A DNA stretch of 64,000 nt, taken from positions 16,688,285 through 16,752,284 of the forward strand of contig NC_081413.1 in the NCBI RefSeq assembly GCF_030272615.1. Reading direction: 5' to 3'. Both the position numbers and the translations under genes were made by a program. This stretch comes from Cryptomeria japonica (Eukaryota; Streptophyta; Pinopsida; Cupressales; Cupressaceae). Under the pieces are notes generated by a model, which did no database searches, was not told where the DNA came from, and saw only the letters and a list, made by a program, of their open reading frames with translations. Shown one piece after another: positions 46,501 through 55,307 of the stretch. The first letter of the stretch is position 1. The number at the start of each line of letters is the position of its first letter.

Positions 46501-49500
46501 TTTCATAGGTTTTGGGTATGGTGTGCACCACCTTATTGGCAAGAGAATTTTTTTTGTAGAGACATCACTCAAACCAATTAAGGATTCTTAAATTGAAACA
46601 AGAGCGTGTATTGTTTCTGATGGATGGAAAGACTGCAAAAACCATCCTTTAATAAATATTATTGCAATGTTCACCAAAGGAGGCAATGTTTTTTAAGGCA
46701 ATTGATTGTGAGTGGCAAATCAAAGATGCAGAATTCATTTCTGAAATCATCACCAAGTCCATAGAGATGGTGGGTCTTGAAATTGTTGTCCAAATCATTA
46801 CAAACAATTTGAAAAATTGCGAGGTTGTAGGTGCTTCGGTTGAGGAAATATATGAACACATTTTTTGGACACCATGCACCGTACACTTCTCTTAACTTGG
46901 TAGTGCAAGCAATTGACACTCAAATAGAGTGAGTGAAAGTTGTATAGCAAAAGGGCAAGGAGATCCAAATGTTTGTGACAAACCACCATATGGCACAAGG
47001 AATTTCCAAGACTTTCTTGATTTTGAAATTGTTGAAGCTAAATTTAATTTATTTATTAAAATTTATTTAAGACATGTTCAATAAATATATTATATTTTGC
47101 AATGTGTTACTAACATATTTTTTTCATGATCCTAGGTTGTTGAGACCCAATTTGCATCTCATAGTTGTTTTTAGATGACTTGTGAAGGTGTGAGAGGAAT
47201 TGGGGGTTAATAGCAACCAATGGAGTATTTGGAAGCAATCAAATTTAGAGAGGACTCAAAAGGTAAAGTCATTGATCATGATGACGATTGGTGGGCTCGT
47301 GTGGAATAGGTCTTGAATTTCATCCAGCCTATGATCAGGTTTGTTGATATAGATCAACCATGTTCGAGAGAAATCTATGATGGTATTGATTCCATGATAG
47401 AAAAATAAAGGTCATGATAGCACAAAAAGACAATGACCCAAAGAAACATGTTTCCTAAGTGTGGAAATTATCATTCATCCTCATTGGAACAAGATGAACA
47501 CACCATTGCACCTCCTTGCATATGCATTATCTCCCAAATACTATAGCTCATAGATGCTTTGTTTGCCAAGGAGAACTCCACCATATAGAGATAGTGAAGT
47601 TGCTATATCATTCATCATCGTTGGAACAAGATGAACACACCATTGCACCTCCTTGCATATGCATTATCTCCCAAATACTATAGCTCATAGATGCTTTGTT
47701 TGCCGAGGAGAACTCCACCATATAGAGATAGTGAAGTTGCTAATGGGTACAAGCAGGCATTCAAAAGACTCTTCTCAGATCCAGATGTGGTAGGTAATGT
47801 ATGGAAAGAGTTTGGCTTGTTCATCTAAGAACGAGATCATAGTATTTGTGCTCTTCAAGACCAATACACTCTAGATACTTGTACATGGTGGTACCTCCAT
47901 GGGCAAGATTATTTGTTCCTCCAGCCTCTTGCAATCAAGATTCCATCACAAGTAGTTTTTATTTTTAACATTTGTATTGTAGACTTTAGTATTTACCATT
48001 CTTTAATTTATTTTGCATTTTTTTATATTTAAGTTGTGTTGGTGTCCTCTCCAATTTCAACAAGTTGCAAGTTCTTCTACTAAATGGACTTGGAGTACAT
48101 ACACCTTTATCCACTCAGTGAAGTGTAACCAATTGGCTGAAAAAAAAACAGAAGACTTGGTTTATATCCATTACAATTCACATCTTCTATCACATAAACA
48201 AGAACACTACAAGGAAAGGTCAATGAAGCATTGTAGCCCCTAAGTGTACCAGCTTAGATGCATCTGTTCAAGAGCTTGCTAGAGTCACTAGTGATGATGA
48301 TGATGATGATGATGAGACACTTACACATGATGCACCTAGTGTGAGTGGCAATGCATTTTACTTGTGGTTCAAATGATGTTGAACTTGAACCAAATGATGA
48401 CCTTAATCTAGATCCTTTTGACGATTGATAAAGATTGAACACAACTATTATTTTTGATTGTATTTATTTCAATTTCATAATTGTAATGATTTTCATTTGA
48501 ATTGTGACCCTAGACATATATGATATATATTATATGGCATATGACATAATATTGAAATTCTGAACTATCAATTGGCACGTTTCTGCTCTCTCTGCTCTCT
48601 CTCTCTCTCTATATATATATAGAGAGAGAGAGAACACAGACGTGCCATACCCAAGAAAAAAAATTCTAATGCTGGCATACCCATATTCATACCAAAACTA
48701 GCAACTTAAACAAAAGTCAAAACATTATGAACTTCAAATTGGAGAAACTAATTTATTTAATCACGGAAAGGCCCATGTTTTCCCATTCATTTCTCCGAAA
48801 AATTAAAAAAACAACCACAGGCCCTGATAAGCCATTTATTTCTTTTGTATCGCGTGGGGCAAAGCTGAGGTGTGAAAATGGGCCCAAGAATTAAGGCATC
48901 ATAGGAGAAACATGCACTTGGAATATCAAACGTTTAGGAGCTCAAAGATCACCTTCAAAATATTAAATACATTCATTTCCAAAATTAAGGAGCAGACTGA
49001 GGTGAGAGAGCATCATTCCATAGCATGATTCCAAGAATAAAGCATCATCTACAGGCAGAGATGATGAGGAAGAGAGTTTCATCTTTGCATTTCCCTTCGT
49101 GAATAAAGTATAGACTTTTCCTAAAGTTTAGGATTCTCCAAATTAAAATCTTTGTTCTCTCATGTAATTGTATTTATTCTATTGTTAATGACATCTTTTA
49201 ATTTTTGTGATGTTGCATATGATGGTATACATGATTGAGGGTTCTAAAATTGCAAGGGGGTGAACAAATGTACGTCATGGCACGAGGCATTGTTTCAGCA
49301 TAGCTACGTGCATTTCATCCATGTAAATAGCATAAGAGCATGTGTTTGTACATAAACTATTTTTTAGTAGTGTAGACACATATTTGAGGCATGAACACAT
49401 TGGAATCCACTAGAGGGGAGTAGGTGAATATATATTGTGGTATGGGACATTGTTTTAACATAGCTACGTGCATTTCATCCATGTAAATAATGGACTTCAA

Positions 49501-50975
49501 TTGCAGTACCATGTTACTCTAGAATGTGTTAGTATACGCATTTGTTAGTTATAATGGGGCCATGTTCACCTCATTTACTTTTAGTTTCCTAGGCATTTAA
49601 TGCTTGGGTCATGTTAGTTGTTGATACTACATCTCACATTGCCTTCATAAACAAGGCATCTCATTGTATATTTCTTATTCAATCAATGCATTCTTATTAT
49701 GCAAGCTATTCTTGCCATTTTCTCTCTTGTGGAAGTTATTTTGGTCTTGGAAGGCCCAATGCTTCACCCTTGTGAGCATCACCTAGATGCAATGAGTGCT
49801 AAGTGGGCCATTCACTCTCATGAGAGATGGGTTCTTGTGAACCACTACTCATGAAACATGGGTCAGTGAGTTTGACTCAAAAACTACACAGTTGAACCTT
49901 GATAGTAATATCATAGTATGGGATAGACACCCCTTAGAGCTCATCTAAGATGAAAATAAGTCTACCCTAGGTCATAATTTTTTCCAGAATGAAGAATAAT
50001 TTTCTTCTTATCTATCTCATACACTCATTCTATAATTCTCTGCCAGAGACTCCAGGGACTAATCATTAAACATTTCAAATACCTCAATAAAACAAATTCA
50101 AACATCAAAAATTTCAATTTCATGAATCAAATAAGAACGTGCTGTTATGACTACAAGGTATATTCAAGTGTGATCATATTCACAAATATGTGGTCCAAGC
50201 TTACCAGGCATCATGTTCAAGGTTCAGTTCTAATTTAGGTCTCCCCCGCTTAAAGGGACAGCATATTTGATATAGTTTGAATAAATACCTCGAATATCCG
50301 ACTCCTAGGATGCAAAGAAGTATGCCCTAGGATAGTTCTTTAAAAAATAAATCAGTCGTTTTCCCTACACCGCTGTATTTACTTGTCCCCCATAAATCAC
50401 TCTAGGGGCCAATCAGTAAACACTTCAAAAACCCTTTCAATGATTAACAAAATTCAATTTCATGAATCGAGTAATGCTAAATTTTGAATATGTTGAGTGA
50501 TTTGGGGTATGAAATCAAAATCATGTGCCAAAAGGAATTATTACATATGTATCAATCGGGTCACTCAGCATTTTTTATTATAAAAAATTTATATTATTGA
50601 ACAAAAGAATTTAATAAAAACCAAAAAATAATTATTATTACTTTTCTGAAAGAGGAGAAAAACTGGATTTAGTAGTTGTGAATCCATTTAGGTATTGTGC
50701 ATGGGGACATATATATTGATTGAGTCACTCTTCAGCATGTTATCATCCAAACCTAAAAAGAAAACAAATAAAACAGAAAAACTGGATCTATTTCATAAAA
50801 CATATTACAGAAGCTAAAACTATTATTTGGGGTTATTTCTAGAGAACAAAAAAATAGCCTAACTGTGGCTGAACTCACCACAAGGAGGGAATTTGGAGGC
50901 TGGAGTAGCCTGAGGAAATGCAACTGAAATTTCCATTGCTGGCAAACCCAATTGAGACATATGATCCTTTACCAT
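31404..50975 (-). CDS. ACX4: acyl-CoA oxidase 4 (short-chain acyl-CoA oxidase, peroxisomal), 12 exons
   Basis: It oxidises short-chain acyl-CoA to trans-2-enoyl-CoA with FAD and passes electrons to oxygen, giving hydrogen peroxide, in peroxisomal beta-oxidation. Exons (minus strand, in gene order): 50975-50879, 38420-38314, 36939-36862, 36776-36653, 36513-36440, 36235-36176, 35996-35887, 32545-32386, 32146-32070, 31981-31810, 31710-31618, 31541-31404. All junctions are GT-AG and phases agree; the sum is 1290 bp, 429 residues, close to the 436 of the Arabidopsis protein. Visible are [14 protein letters not shown] (residues 14-27), the FAD signature [10 protein letters not shown] (161-170), [21 protein letters not shown], the catalytic Glu in YEGTYDIN (about 396) and the C-terminal peroxisomal signal AKL. 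No stop or frameshift was found. Introns 1 and 7 carry transposons. An alternative start is the Met at 50960. Confidence 0.93.
31618..31710 (-). CDS. ACX4: ACX4 exon 11 (residues 354-384)
   Basis: Acceptor TAATAG|GCA. Encodes [20 protein letters not shown] and [16 protein letters not shown] is the second family signature. Donor AAG|GTATGA. Confidence 0.94.
31810..31981 (-). CDS. ACX4: ACX4 exon 10 (residues 296-353)
   Basis: Acceptor GTGCAG|G. Encodes [40 protein letters not shown] and [18 protein letters not shown]-x-Q-F-G is a typical family motif. Donor AAG|GTAATG. Confidence 0.95.
32070..32146 (-). CDS. ACX4: ACX4 exon 9 (residues 271-296)
   Basis: Acceptor TTGCAG|GTT. Encodes [20 protein letters not shown] and YDMCH plus the split Arg, the start of the C-terminal helical domain. 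Donor AG|GTATGA. Confidence 0.94.
32386..32545 (-). CDS. ACX4: ACX4 exon 8 (residues 217-270)
   Basis: Acceptor TTTACAG|G. Encodes [40 protein letters not shown] and [13 protein letters not shown], the beta-barrel domain. Donor AAG|GTATG. Confidence 0.95.
33470..34640 (-). mobile_element. hAT transposon 3, internally deleted, in ACX4 intron 7
   Basis: The minus strand carries a GC-rich 5' end with CCTAGGTGAACCTGGGGC-type motifs (34480-34620), like hAT copy 1, and then jumps to the C-terminal part of the transposase. That fragment (33799-34040) reads [20 protein letters not shown], then an acidic DDDDDVDD tail, as found after the hAT dimerisation domain. The BED and catalytic regions are absent. 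The left end (33477-33536) has repeated CCGGTTTGGGTT motifs. Boundaries are approximate and no clean 8-bp duplication was found. Confidence 0.6.
33586..33616 (+). repeat. ATAC microsatellite
   Basis: ATACATACATACATACATAC followed by ATATATA, inside the hAT derivative of intron 7. Confidence 0.85.
35887..35996 (-). CDS. ACX4: ACX4 exon 7 (residues 181-217)
   Basis: Acceptor GAACAG|GTA. Encodes [20 protein letters not shown] then [16 protein letters not shown] and the split Gly. The KRWIGN block is a flavin/substrate contact in the family. Donor GG|GTAAGA; the following intron is 3.3 kb. Confidence 0.94.
36176..36235 (-). CDS. ACX4: ACX4 exon 6 (residues 161-180, FAD signature)
   Basis: Acceptor TTACAG|GCA. 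Encodes [20 protein letters not shown], which contains the first acyl-CoA dehydrogenase family signature (flavin contact). Donor AAG|GTCTA. Confidence 0.94.
36440..36513 (-). CDS. ACX4: ACX4 exon 5 (residues 136-160)
   Basis: Acceptor AAACAG|CA. Encodes the split Ser, then [20 protein letters not shown] and ISCW, ending just before the FAD signature. Donor TGG|GTATG. Confidence 0.93.
36653..36776 (-). CDS. ACX4: ACX4 exon 4 (residues 95-136)
   Basis: Acceptor CTGCAG|GGA. Encodes [40 protein letters not shown] and I. Contains the conserved [10 protein letters not shown] block. Donor T|GTAAGC, phase 1. Confidence 0.94.
36862..36939 (-). CDS. ACX4: ACX4 exon 3 (residues 69-94)
   Basis: Acceptor TTTCTAG|TAT. 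Encodes [20 protein letters not shown] and AGGTIK. Donor AAG|GTCAG. Confidence 0.93.
38314..38420 (-). CDS. ACX4: ACX4 exon 2 (residues 33-68)
   Basis: Acceptor TTTTGCAG|TG. Encodes [20 protein letters not shown] and [15 protein letters not shown], the N-terminal helices of the acyl-CoA dehydrogenase fold. Donor AAG|GTATG. Confidence 0.93.
38835..39305 (-). repeat. 3' LTR of the intronic Copia element
   Basis: 471 bp, 14 differences from the 5' LTR. One of them destroys the G-box core here (CCAAGTGG in place of CCACGTGG). Confidence 0.92.
39306..39315 (-). promoter_or_regulatory. polypurine tract of the intronic Copia element
   Basis: The minus strand reads TAAGAGGGAG immediately before the TGTTAA of the 3' LTR. 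Confidence 0.75.
39316..39899. other. non-coding 3' region of the Copia element
   Basis: Lies between the end of RNase H and the 3' LTR. It is rich in repeated ATATC/GATATC and CATGATG motifs, with no reading frame. Confidence 0.5.
39900..40658 (-). pseudogene. Copia RNase H
   Basis: Open for 252 codons: [34 protein letters not shown] and [15 protein letters not shown]. The RNase H residues are in [40 protein letters not shown] and [20 protein letters not shown]. It ends ...[20 protein letters not shown], normal for Copia. Confidence 0.92.
40719..41542 (-). pseudogene. pol: Copia reverse transcriptase, broken
   Basis: The first part (to 41084) contains [20 protein letters not shown] and a diverged KCLFKIK block. 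After a frame change come [55 protein letters not shown] and the catalytic [11 protein letters not shown] (Y-V-D-D). The first palm Asp in [11 protein letters not shown] is present. Confidence 0.9.
41590..42729 (-). pseudogene. Copia integrase
   Basis: An intact 379-codon stretch. The GAG-pre-integrase zinc region shows [20 protein letters not shown] and [14 protein letters not shown]. The DDE core shows [26 protein letters not shown] and [18 protein letters not shown], with the catalytic Asp, Asp and Glu in place. The C-terminal part ([33 protein letters not shown]) is also well kept. The frame is lost near 41590. Confidence 0.92.
42784..43079 (-). pseudogene. Copia protease, active site mutated
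   Basis: The block [16 protein letters not shown] (about 42952-42999) corresponds to the W-x-x-D-S-G-A-S motif of Copia proteases. The catalytic Asp is Tyr (codon TAC), so the protease could not cleave the polyprotein. The frame ends at 42784 in LFVPGI, usual just before the integrase. Confidence 0.85.
43080..43863 (-). pseudogene. gag: Copia gag, broken
   Basis: Starts [20 protein letters not shown], the usual opening of Copia gag (DUF4219/UBN2 type); the core runs to about 43315. After a break comes a zinc-knuckle-like [14 protein letters not shown] (43100-43140) in which the last cysteine is Phe. Confidence 0.85.
43951..43962 (-). promoter_or_regulatory. primer binding site of the intronic Copia element
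   Basis: The minus strand reads TGCTATTAGAGC directly after the 5' LTR, two changes from the initiator Met-tRNA type site TGGTATCAGAGC. Confidence 0.75.
43963..44433 (-). repeat. 5' LTR of the intronic Copia element
   Basis: 471 bp. On the minus strand it contains a nested palindrome with a G-box (44130-44185) followed about 20 bp later by a TATA box (TTATATAA, 44109-44116), the likely promoter of the element. Confidence 0.92.
45950..48430 (+). pseudogene. hAT transposase, broken
   Basis: In several frames: a BED-like N-terminus ([20 protein letters not shown], about 45995-46060), then [19 protein letters not shown] (about 46610-46670), [20 protein letters not shown] (about 46690-46750) and [15 protein letters not shown] (about 46845-46890). 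The C-terminal dimerisation region follows as [20 protein letters not shown] (about 47880-47935), interrupted, then [20 protein letters not shown] and [14 protein letters not shown] (about 48070-48200). An Asp-rich tail (48290-48315) matches that of copy 3. Each block has its counterpart in copy 1. Confidence 0.75.
47471..47744 (+). repeat. 137-bp tandem duplication in hAT 2
   Basis: The unit beginning TCATTCATC at 47471 is repeated at 47608 with only a few differences (CCTCATTGG / CATCGTTGG; CCAAGG / CCGAGG). Confidence 0.85.
48594..48633 (+). repeat. CT-AT-AG inverted repeat
   Basis: A run of CT dinucleotides, then (AT)n, then AG dinucleotides forms a near-perfect palindrome able to fold into a hairpin. 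It lies at or near the 3' end of hAT 2. Confidence 0.8.
48691..50876. other. remaining part of ACX4 intron 1, no gene
   Basis: No coding sequence was recognised. A segment containing CATAGCTACGTGCATTTCAT occurs twice, at about 49296 and 49458, as a direct repeat about 160 bp apart. The rest is AT-rich intron sequence. Confidence 0.45.
50879..50975 (-). CDS. ACX4: ACX4 exon 1 (residues 1-32 and first base of codon 33)
   Basis: Encodes [16 protein letters not shown] then [16 protein letters not shown], the conserved N-terminal segment of plant ACX4 proteins ([17 protein letters not shown] in Arabidopsis). The donor is G|GTGAGT at 50878. An in-frame TGA 33 bases upstream closes the frame. The first Met at 50975 is chosen; Met 6 at 50960 is equally possible. 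The exon is 12.5 kb from exon 2 and easy to miss. Confidence 0.88.
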
Positions 50976-51228
50976 GTTTATGGTTTTGCAATGATAGATT
51001 GGGCTTCAAGATTTAAATAAGTTGAGCGTATCTTCAAATCAAATTAAACGATGATACTCCAAAGAACTGCTACTGCCAATATCCGTAGAGTACTAATTGA
51101 AGGCGTGGCATCTGCAGAATTGAAGGTCTTCTATTTTGCGGAAGGGGCAGATGAAGTGGCAAAACATTTGGATAAATCTAACAAAACAAAAGGTGCTATG
51201 TATGTTGTCCCGCGGTCAATCGTTAATC

Positions 51229-51238
51229 TTTTTTATAG
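51229..51238 (-). promoter_or_regulatory. possible TATA box of ACX4
   Basis: The minus strand reads CCTATAAAAAAG here, about 260 bp upstream of the chosen start codon. It is a reasonable TATA element for a 5' leader of about 200 bp. No other TATA-like motif in the next 300 bp is as good. Transcript data would be needed to confirm it. Confidence 0.4.
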
Positions 51239-51254
51239 GAATTCCCCTAACTGA

Positions 51255-54246
51255 AATTGTTTTCGCCCACTGATTGCACTCGGTTGGAAGAATATCCACG
51301 TTTGACGACAGCAGCCCACTGGGTTTGAACAGGAAATTATTATCAAAACGTCATTTTAAACTATTTTTTAAATGTCATTGCAGAGGTTTTTTCGTTGGAA
51401 ATTGGAAAGGTAAGATGTAGATATATACTGAGATGAGTTGCAAGCGTATCTTTATCTTTTATTTATTTTCTATATCTTATTTAGAAAGTATTTTATTATT
51501 ATACGACTATGATATATATAAAATCTAGAACATAGTTCACATATATTTAAAAACAATAATTATAAAATTAATTAAAAATAAAAAATTATCTAAATAATAA
51601 ATATTTTTAATATAAAAATAAATTAATTCTAAATAAAATTACATTTAATGATTTCATAAATAATGTAAGTAAAATTTTGGAGTAAAATAAAATAATGGGA
51701 TGAAATGGTCATGAGTAGTACATTTGGTAAGGGGGAAAATGTGTGTGGCAATTATTAGAAGGTGTGGATTCAATGCATCGTGGTTATTAAATCGATTGTT
51801 GTATTCAAACAATTTTTTTTCTTGCATGTGTTGGTGAGCTTTGTGGTAGTAGTTCTCCATGGTTATTGTTGTAGATGCTAATTTGAGAAGGGTTGGCAAT
51901 TGTGAAAGGAATAAAAATGGAAAATGCTCCAAAATTGAGAAACAAGAAGGTGTTGAGGGAGAAGATGATAACAGAAGTTATGGTGTTCATTGATCAAGAA
52001 ATTAGAGATCTTGTACTGCAAAAGTGGGTGGTGGAGTTGGTACATCTATGAGGCAATGGGTAAATTGTTGTTGGATCCAAGATGCTCTTATGGGTAGTGG
52101 AATACCTTCAATGTTGCTCAATCTTGTCATGTGTGGCCATTCCTTCCACTATGTCAAGTTCATTTCTTCTTCATGATGATGTTGGAAACAAAATCAAACA
52201 AGGTGAGGTTCATTTCACTTGTGCCTTAGAGCACCTACATGATATAAAGAAGAGGTAAATATGATTATAGTTCGTTATTGAGGCAATTGCCATAGGTCAT
52301 CATTCAGGAGGAGGTCATTCCCCCGTTCTTTGAATGTGGTGAGTTGAAGGAGAAGAAAGTCAAAATAAGGAGAAGAGTGCCTCAACAAAAATGTGGTTTG
52401 TACTAATTGGAACTATGATTGTATTAAGGTAGTGGGGGGAAGGTTTGTGTAATTTGCCTCAACCCCTATTTGTAGTCCTAAGCTAAAATGCTATTATGCA
52501 AATAATATAGGTAGGGTTAGAAGTATGAGAGGTTGTGACCATTTTGATAAATATGTAGAAGGGTTGTATAGATATTAATGTTTGACCTCTCATCAACTTG
52601 TGAGACAATATGGAATATCTCCAAATTTTATGGTTCTTGGAACTAAATGAGGCTATATAAATAAATAAAAGATCTTTTATTAATTAATTTATAAAAAGAA
52701 TAGAACTATTTATTTACTTCAAAATTAAATTATTTTATTTACATTGTTTACTTTTTTTTTCTTTTTTTTTTCTTAAGAGTTGTTTTATTTTTATTTACTT
52801 ATGTTTATGAGTTGTTTTATTTATTGAAGAGTTATTTTATTTCATTTTATTTACTAAGAGTTGTTTAATATTTTTTTAAGAGTTCTTTTGTAGTTTTAAT
52901 CTATTCTAATTTTTTTAATATTATTAAATATTAATACTTTGATATATAAATAACTATCAAATATAAGATAAAAATGGATCTTTTACAATCATAATAGAAA
53001 GTGTTTCTCTTATTGTCCTTAGTATGTTTGTGTACAAAATAAATGATTGAACATAATTTTTTCTAACAATAATAATATATTAGTGACTAACTCAACTAAA
53101 CTTCACAAATACTAGGATCTTGTTCCAATATAATGTTTAACTAATTATTTAATGTCTATCTTAGAGGTTTTTTTCCTATTTAGTTCAATATCTTAATCTC
53201 ATACATAAGTTAATAGCTTAATTTTATATATAAGTCAATATCAATTCATATCTAAATATGTTCGATGATATGACCAACATAAGTACTAGAAGATTAGGCT
53301 CTCTATTTTAAAAAAAACATTTGAATTTTTTAACAAAAGATGCATTGCATCAGATTCTTATCAACATTATAATGATTTGGATAAATTTAAAGATTTAATA
53401 GTAGAAACATTGAAATTAATCACTTTTATATATTCAATACTCATTATAAAAAAAATCATATATTATTTATTTTTTAATAGTTGAATATAACAGCTTGGCA
53501 AGTCTTTCCCAATTTCAAATCTCAACAAAACTGCCCTTAAACACATATCATCAGCAACTGTTCAACTTTGTTTTGAAAAGAAAGTGTATTAAAGATGATA
53601 ACCCAATAGAAGCAACTTTGATGGGAAGAACCCATGTGCCTCTGAAGATACTGTTGGATTTTTTTTGAGATTTTCTTGTTCTACTTTTTCTTAAGAAGAG
53701 ATTTATAAACTTTTGTATATTTGAAAGATGTCACCAAAAGCAATTGTAGAACTGAGAACTCTCCTAGGAGTTTTAAAAAAATCACAATGATAAAAAATAT
53801 TACTTGTATGGTAAATGACCCGTTCCATCAATTGTATATAGAAAAAGCACTATGAATTTATGAATGTCCTAGAGCATACAAAGCCTTATACACTAAGTAT
53901 TGATTCATACCAAATGTCAGTTATATTAAGTCCTAACTTATTATATTTCATTGTTCCTCATCATTCAAAGTAGAAAAAAAATATAAAATTAATAGATGAA
54001 GGAAATAGATAATTCACAATCTATTAAGATCAACATGCTCAGTGCCCACATATTTTGCTTGGAGATGTGGAAGTTGTGAATTGATATTAAATATGTTGCT
54101 TTTTAACAAATTAATTGAAATAGATGTATGAATTAAGAATTCAAATATTCAAATAAGAGTCGTGATCTTAATTTTTACTTACCCCTATTGAATATACATT
54201 GAATGGGATATTGTCCACATTTATTTAACATTGGTGAAACAAATGC
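51255..54246. other. upstream flank of ACX4, no recognisable gene
   Basis: AT-rich, especially 51480-51680 and 52660-53480. Reading frames are short and without motifs. Confidence 0.4.
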
Positions 54247-54440
54247 GTGTGTTGATTAGGTACTTGTTCACACTAAAGAAGCTAAGATTTTTCAAGATTC
54301 ATGAACTTTGTTGCATTCAAGAAGAAAAGATTTATGCAGATTTGTGTGTTGACTGGATACTTGTTCACACTGAAGAAGCTAAGATTTTTCAAGATTCATG
54401 AACTTTGTTGCATTCAAGAAGAAAAGATTTATGCAGATTT
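54247..54440 (+). repeat. 97-bp tandem duplication
   Basis: The unit beginning GTGTGTTGA at 54247 recurs at 54344 with very few changes (GATTAGG / GACTGGA, CTAAAG / CTGAAG). Confidence 0.88.
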
Positions 54441-54689
54441 TTTTAAAGTTTTACGCATTTTATTTATCTTTGAAGATTTTCAATTTTTTTTTTAAATGAC
54501 AAATTAAAATTCATTAAATTTGATATCGTATACAATGAAAAAGGATGATGAAAACCTATTGTAAAACCATAAAGATTCAACTAAAATAAAAACCCCAATT
54601 CTACAACCAAACATTCATCATACACCAATGAAGATACCTAAGATCATGTAAATCAACAAAATAAAACAATATTACCATTCACATGTCAA

Positions 54690-55307
54690 GTAGGGTTTCA
54701 ATCTCCATTGTCTCCTATCTCCATGGATTTTGTTTATTATATTTGCTCTAAGATTTGATGTGTGCACAAGAGCTCAACAAAGATCGGATTGTGGTTGATA
54801 GCTTGATCACAAGAAGACTTGATTGCATAAGATTGATTAGACGCATTGATTAGGGTTGATAATGAAGGAAACATCCTCTTATATAGAAGACACTTTAAGA
54901 GATGGAGGGATAAGATTAAAAGGTAAAGAGGATAAGTGGTCGGCTAAGATGAAAGGGTAGGTAGAAGAAATAATAAAATAGTGAAGAGAGTAGGTAAGAA
55001 AATAATTAAGAGATAAGTGGCATGTGTCATAGAAGAAAAGGTTAATGAATTAATTAAATAAATAAAGATTCATTTAATTAATAGAGGAAGTGGGATCAAT
55101 TAAATAAATGGAATATTTATTTAATTTAGGAGAAAGATAATTTAAAAAAATAAAAAATATTGATTTAAATTAGAAAAAGGCTAGAAAAGGCTTAATGAAT
55201 TAATTAAATAAATAAAGATTCATTTAATTTAAAAAAGAAGTGAGATAAAATAATTAAATAAATAAAAATATTTATTTAATTAAGCAGGACAATTTTAGGT
55301 GTCTACA
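54690..55307 (-). repeat. LTR with AT-rich palindromic subrepeats, copy A
   Basis: The minus strand begins TGTAGACACCTAAAATTGTC at 55307, the same start as the block at 63645. It has four to five AATTAAATAAAT...ATTTATTTAATT subrepeats, then a TATA box (CTATATAAGAGG, 54878-54889) and a downstream leader. The lower end is estimated. Confidence 0.6.

Larger units (their letters stand above)
45270..48690 (+). mobile_element. hAT transposon 2, decayed, in ACX4 intron 1
   Basis: A GC-rich 5' region (45290-45480, CCTAGGGAGC / CCTGGGGCATCC motifs) like that of copies 1 and 3 is followed by a plus-strand hAT transposase remnant, antisense to ACX4. It ends near the CT-AT-AG palindrome at 48600. I could not find convincing terminal repeats or an 8-bp duplication, so both ends are approximate. 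Confidence 0.65.
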
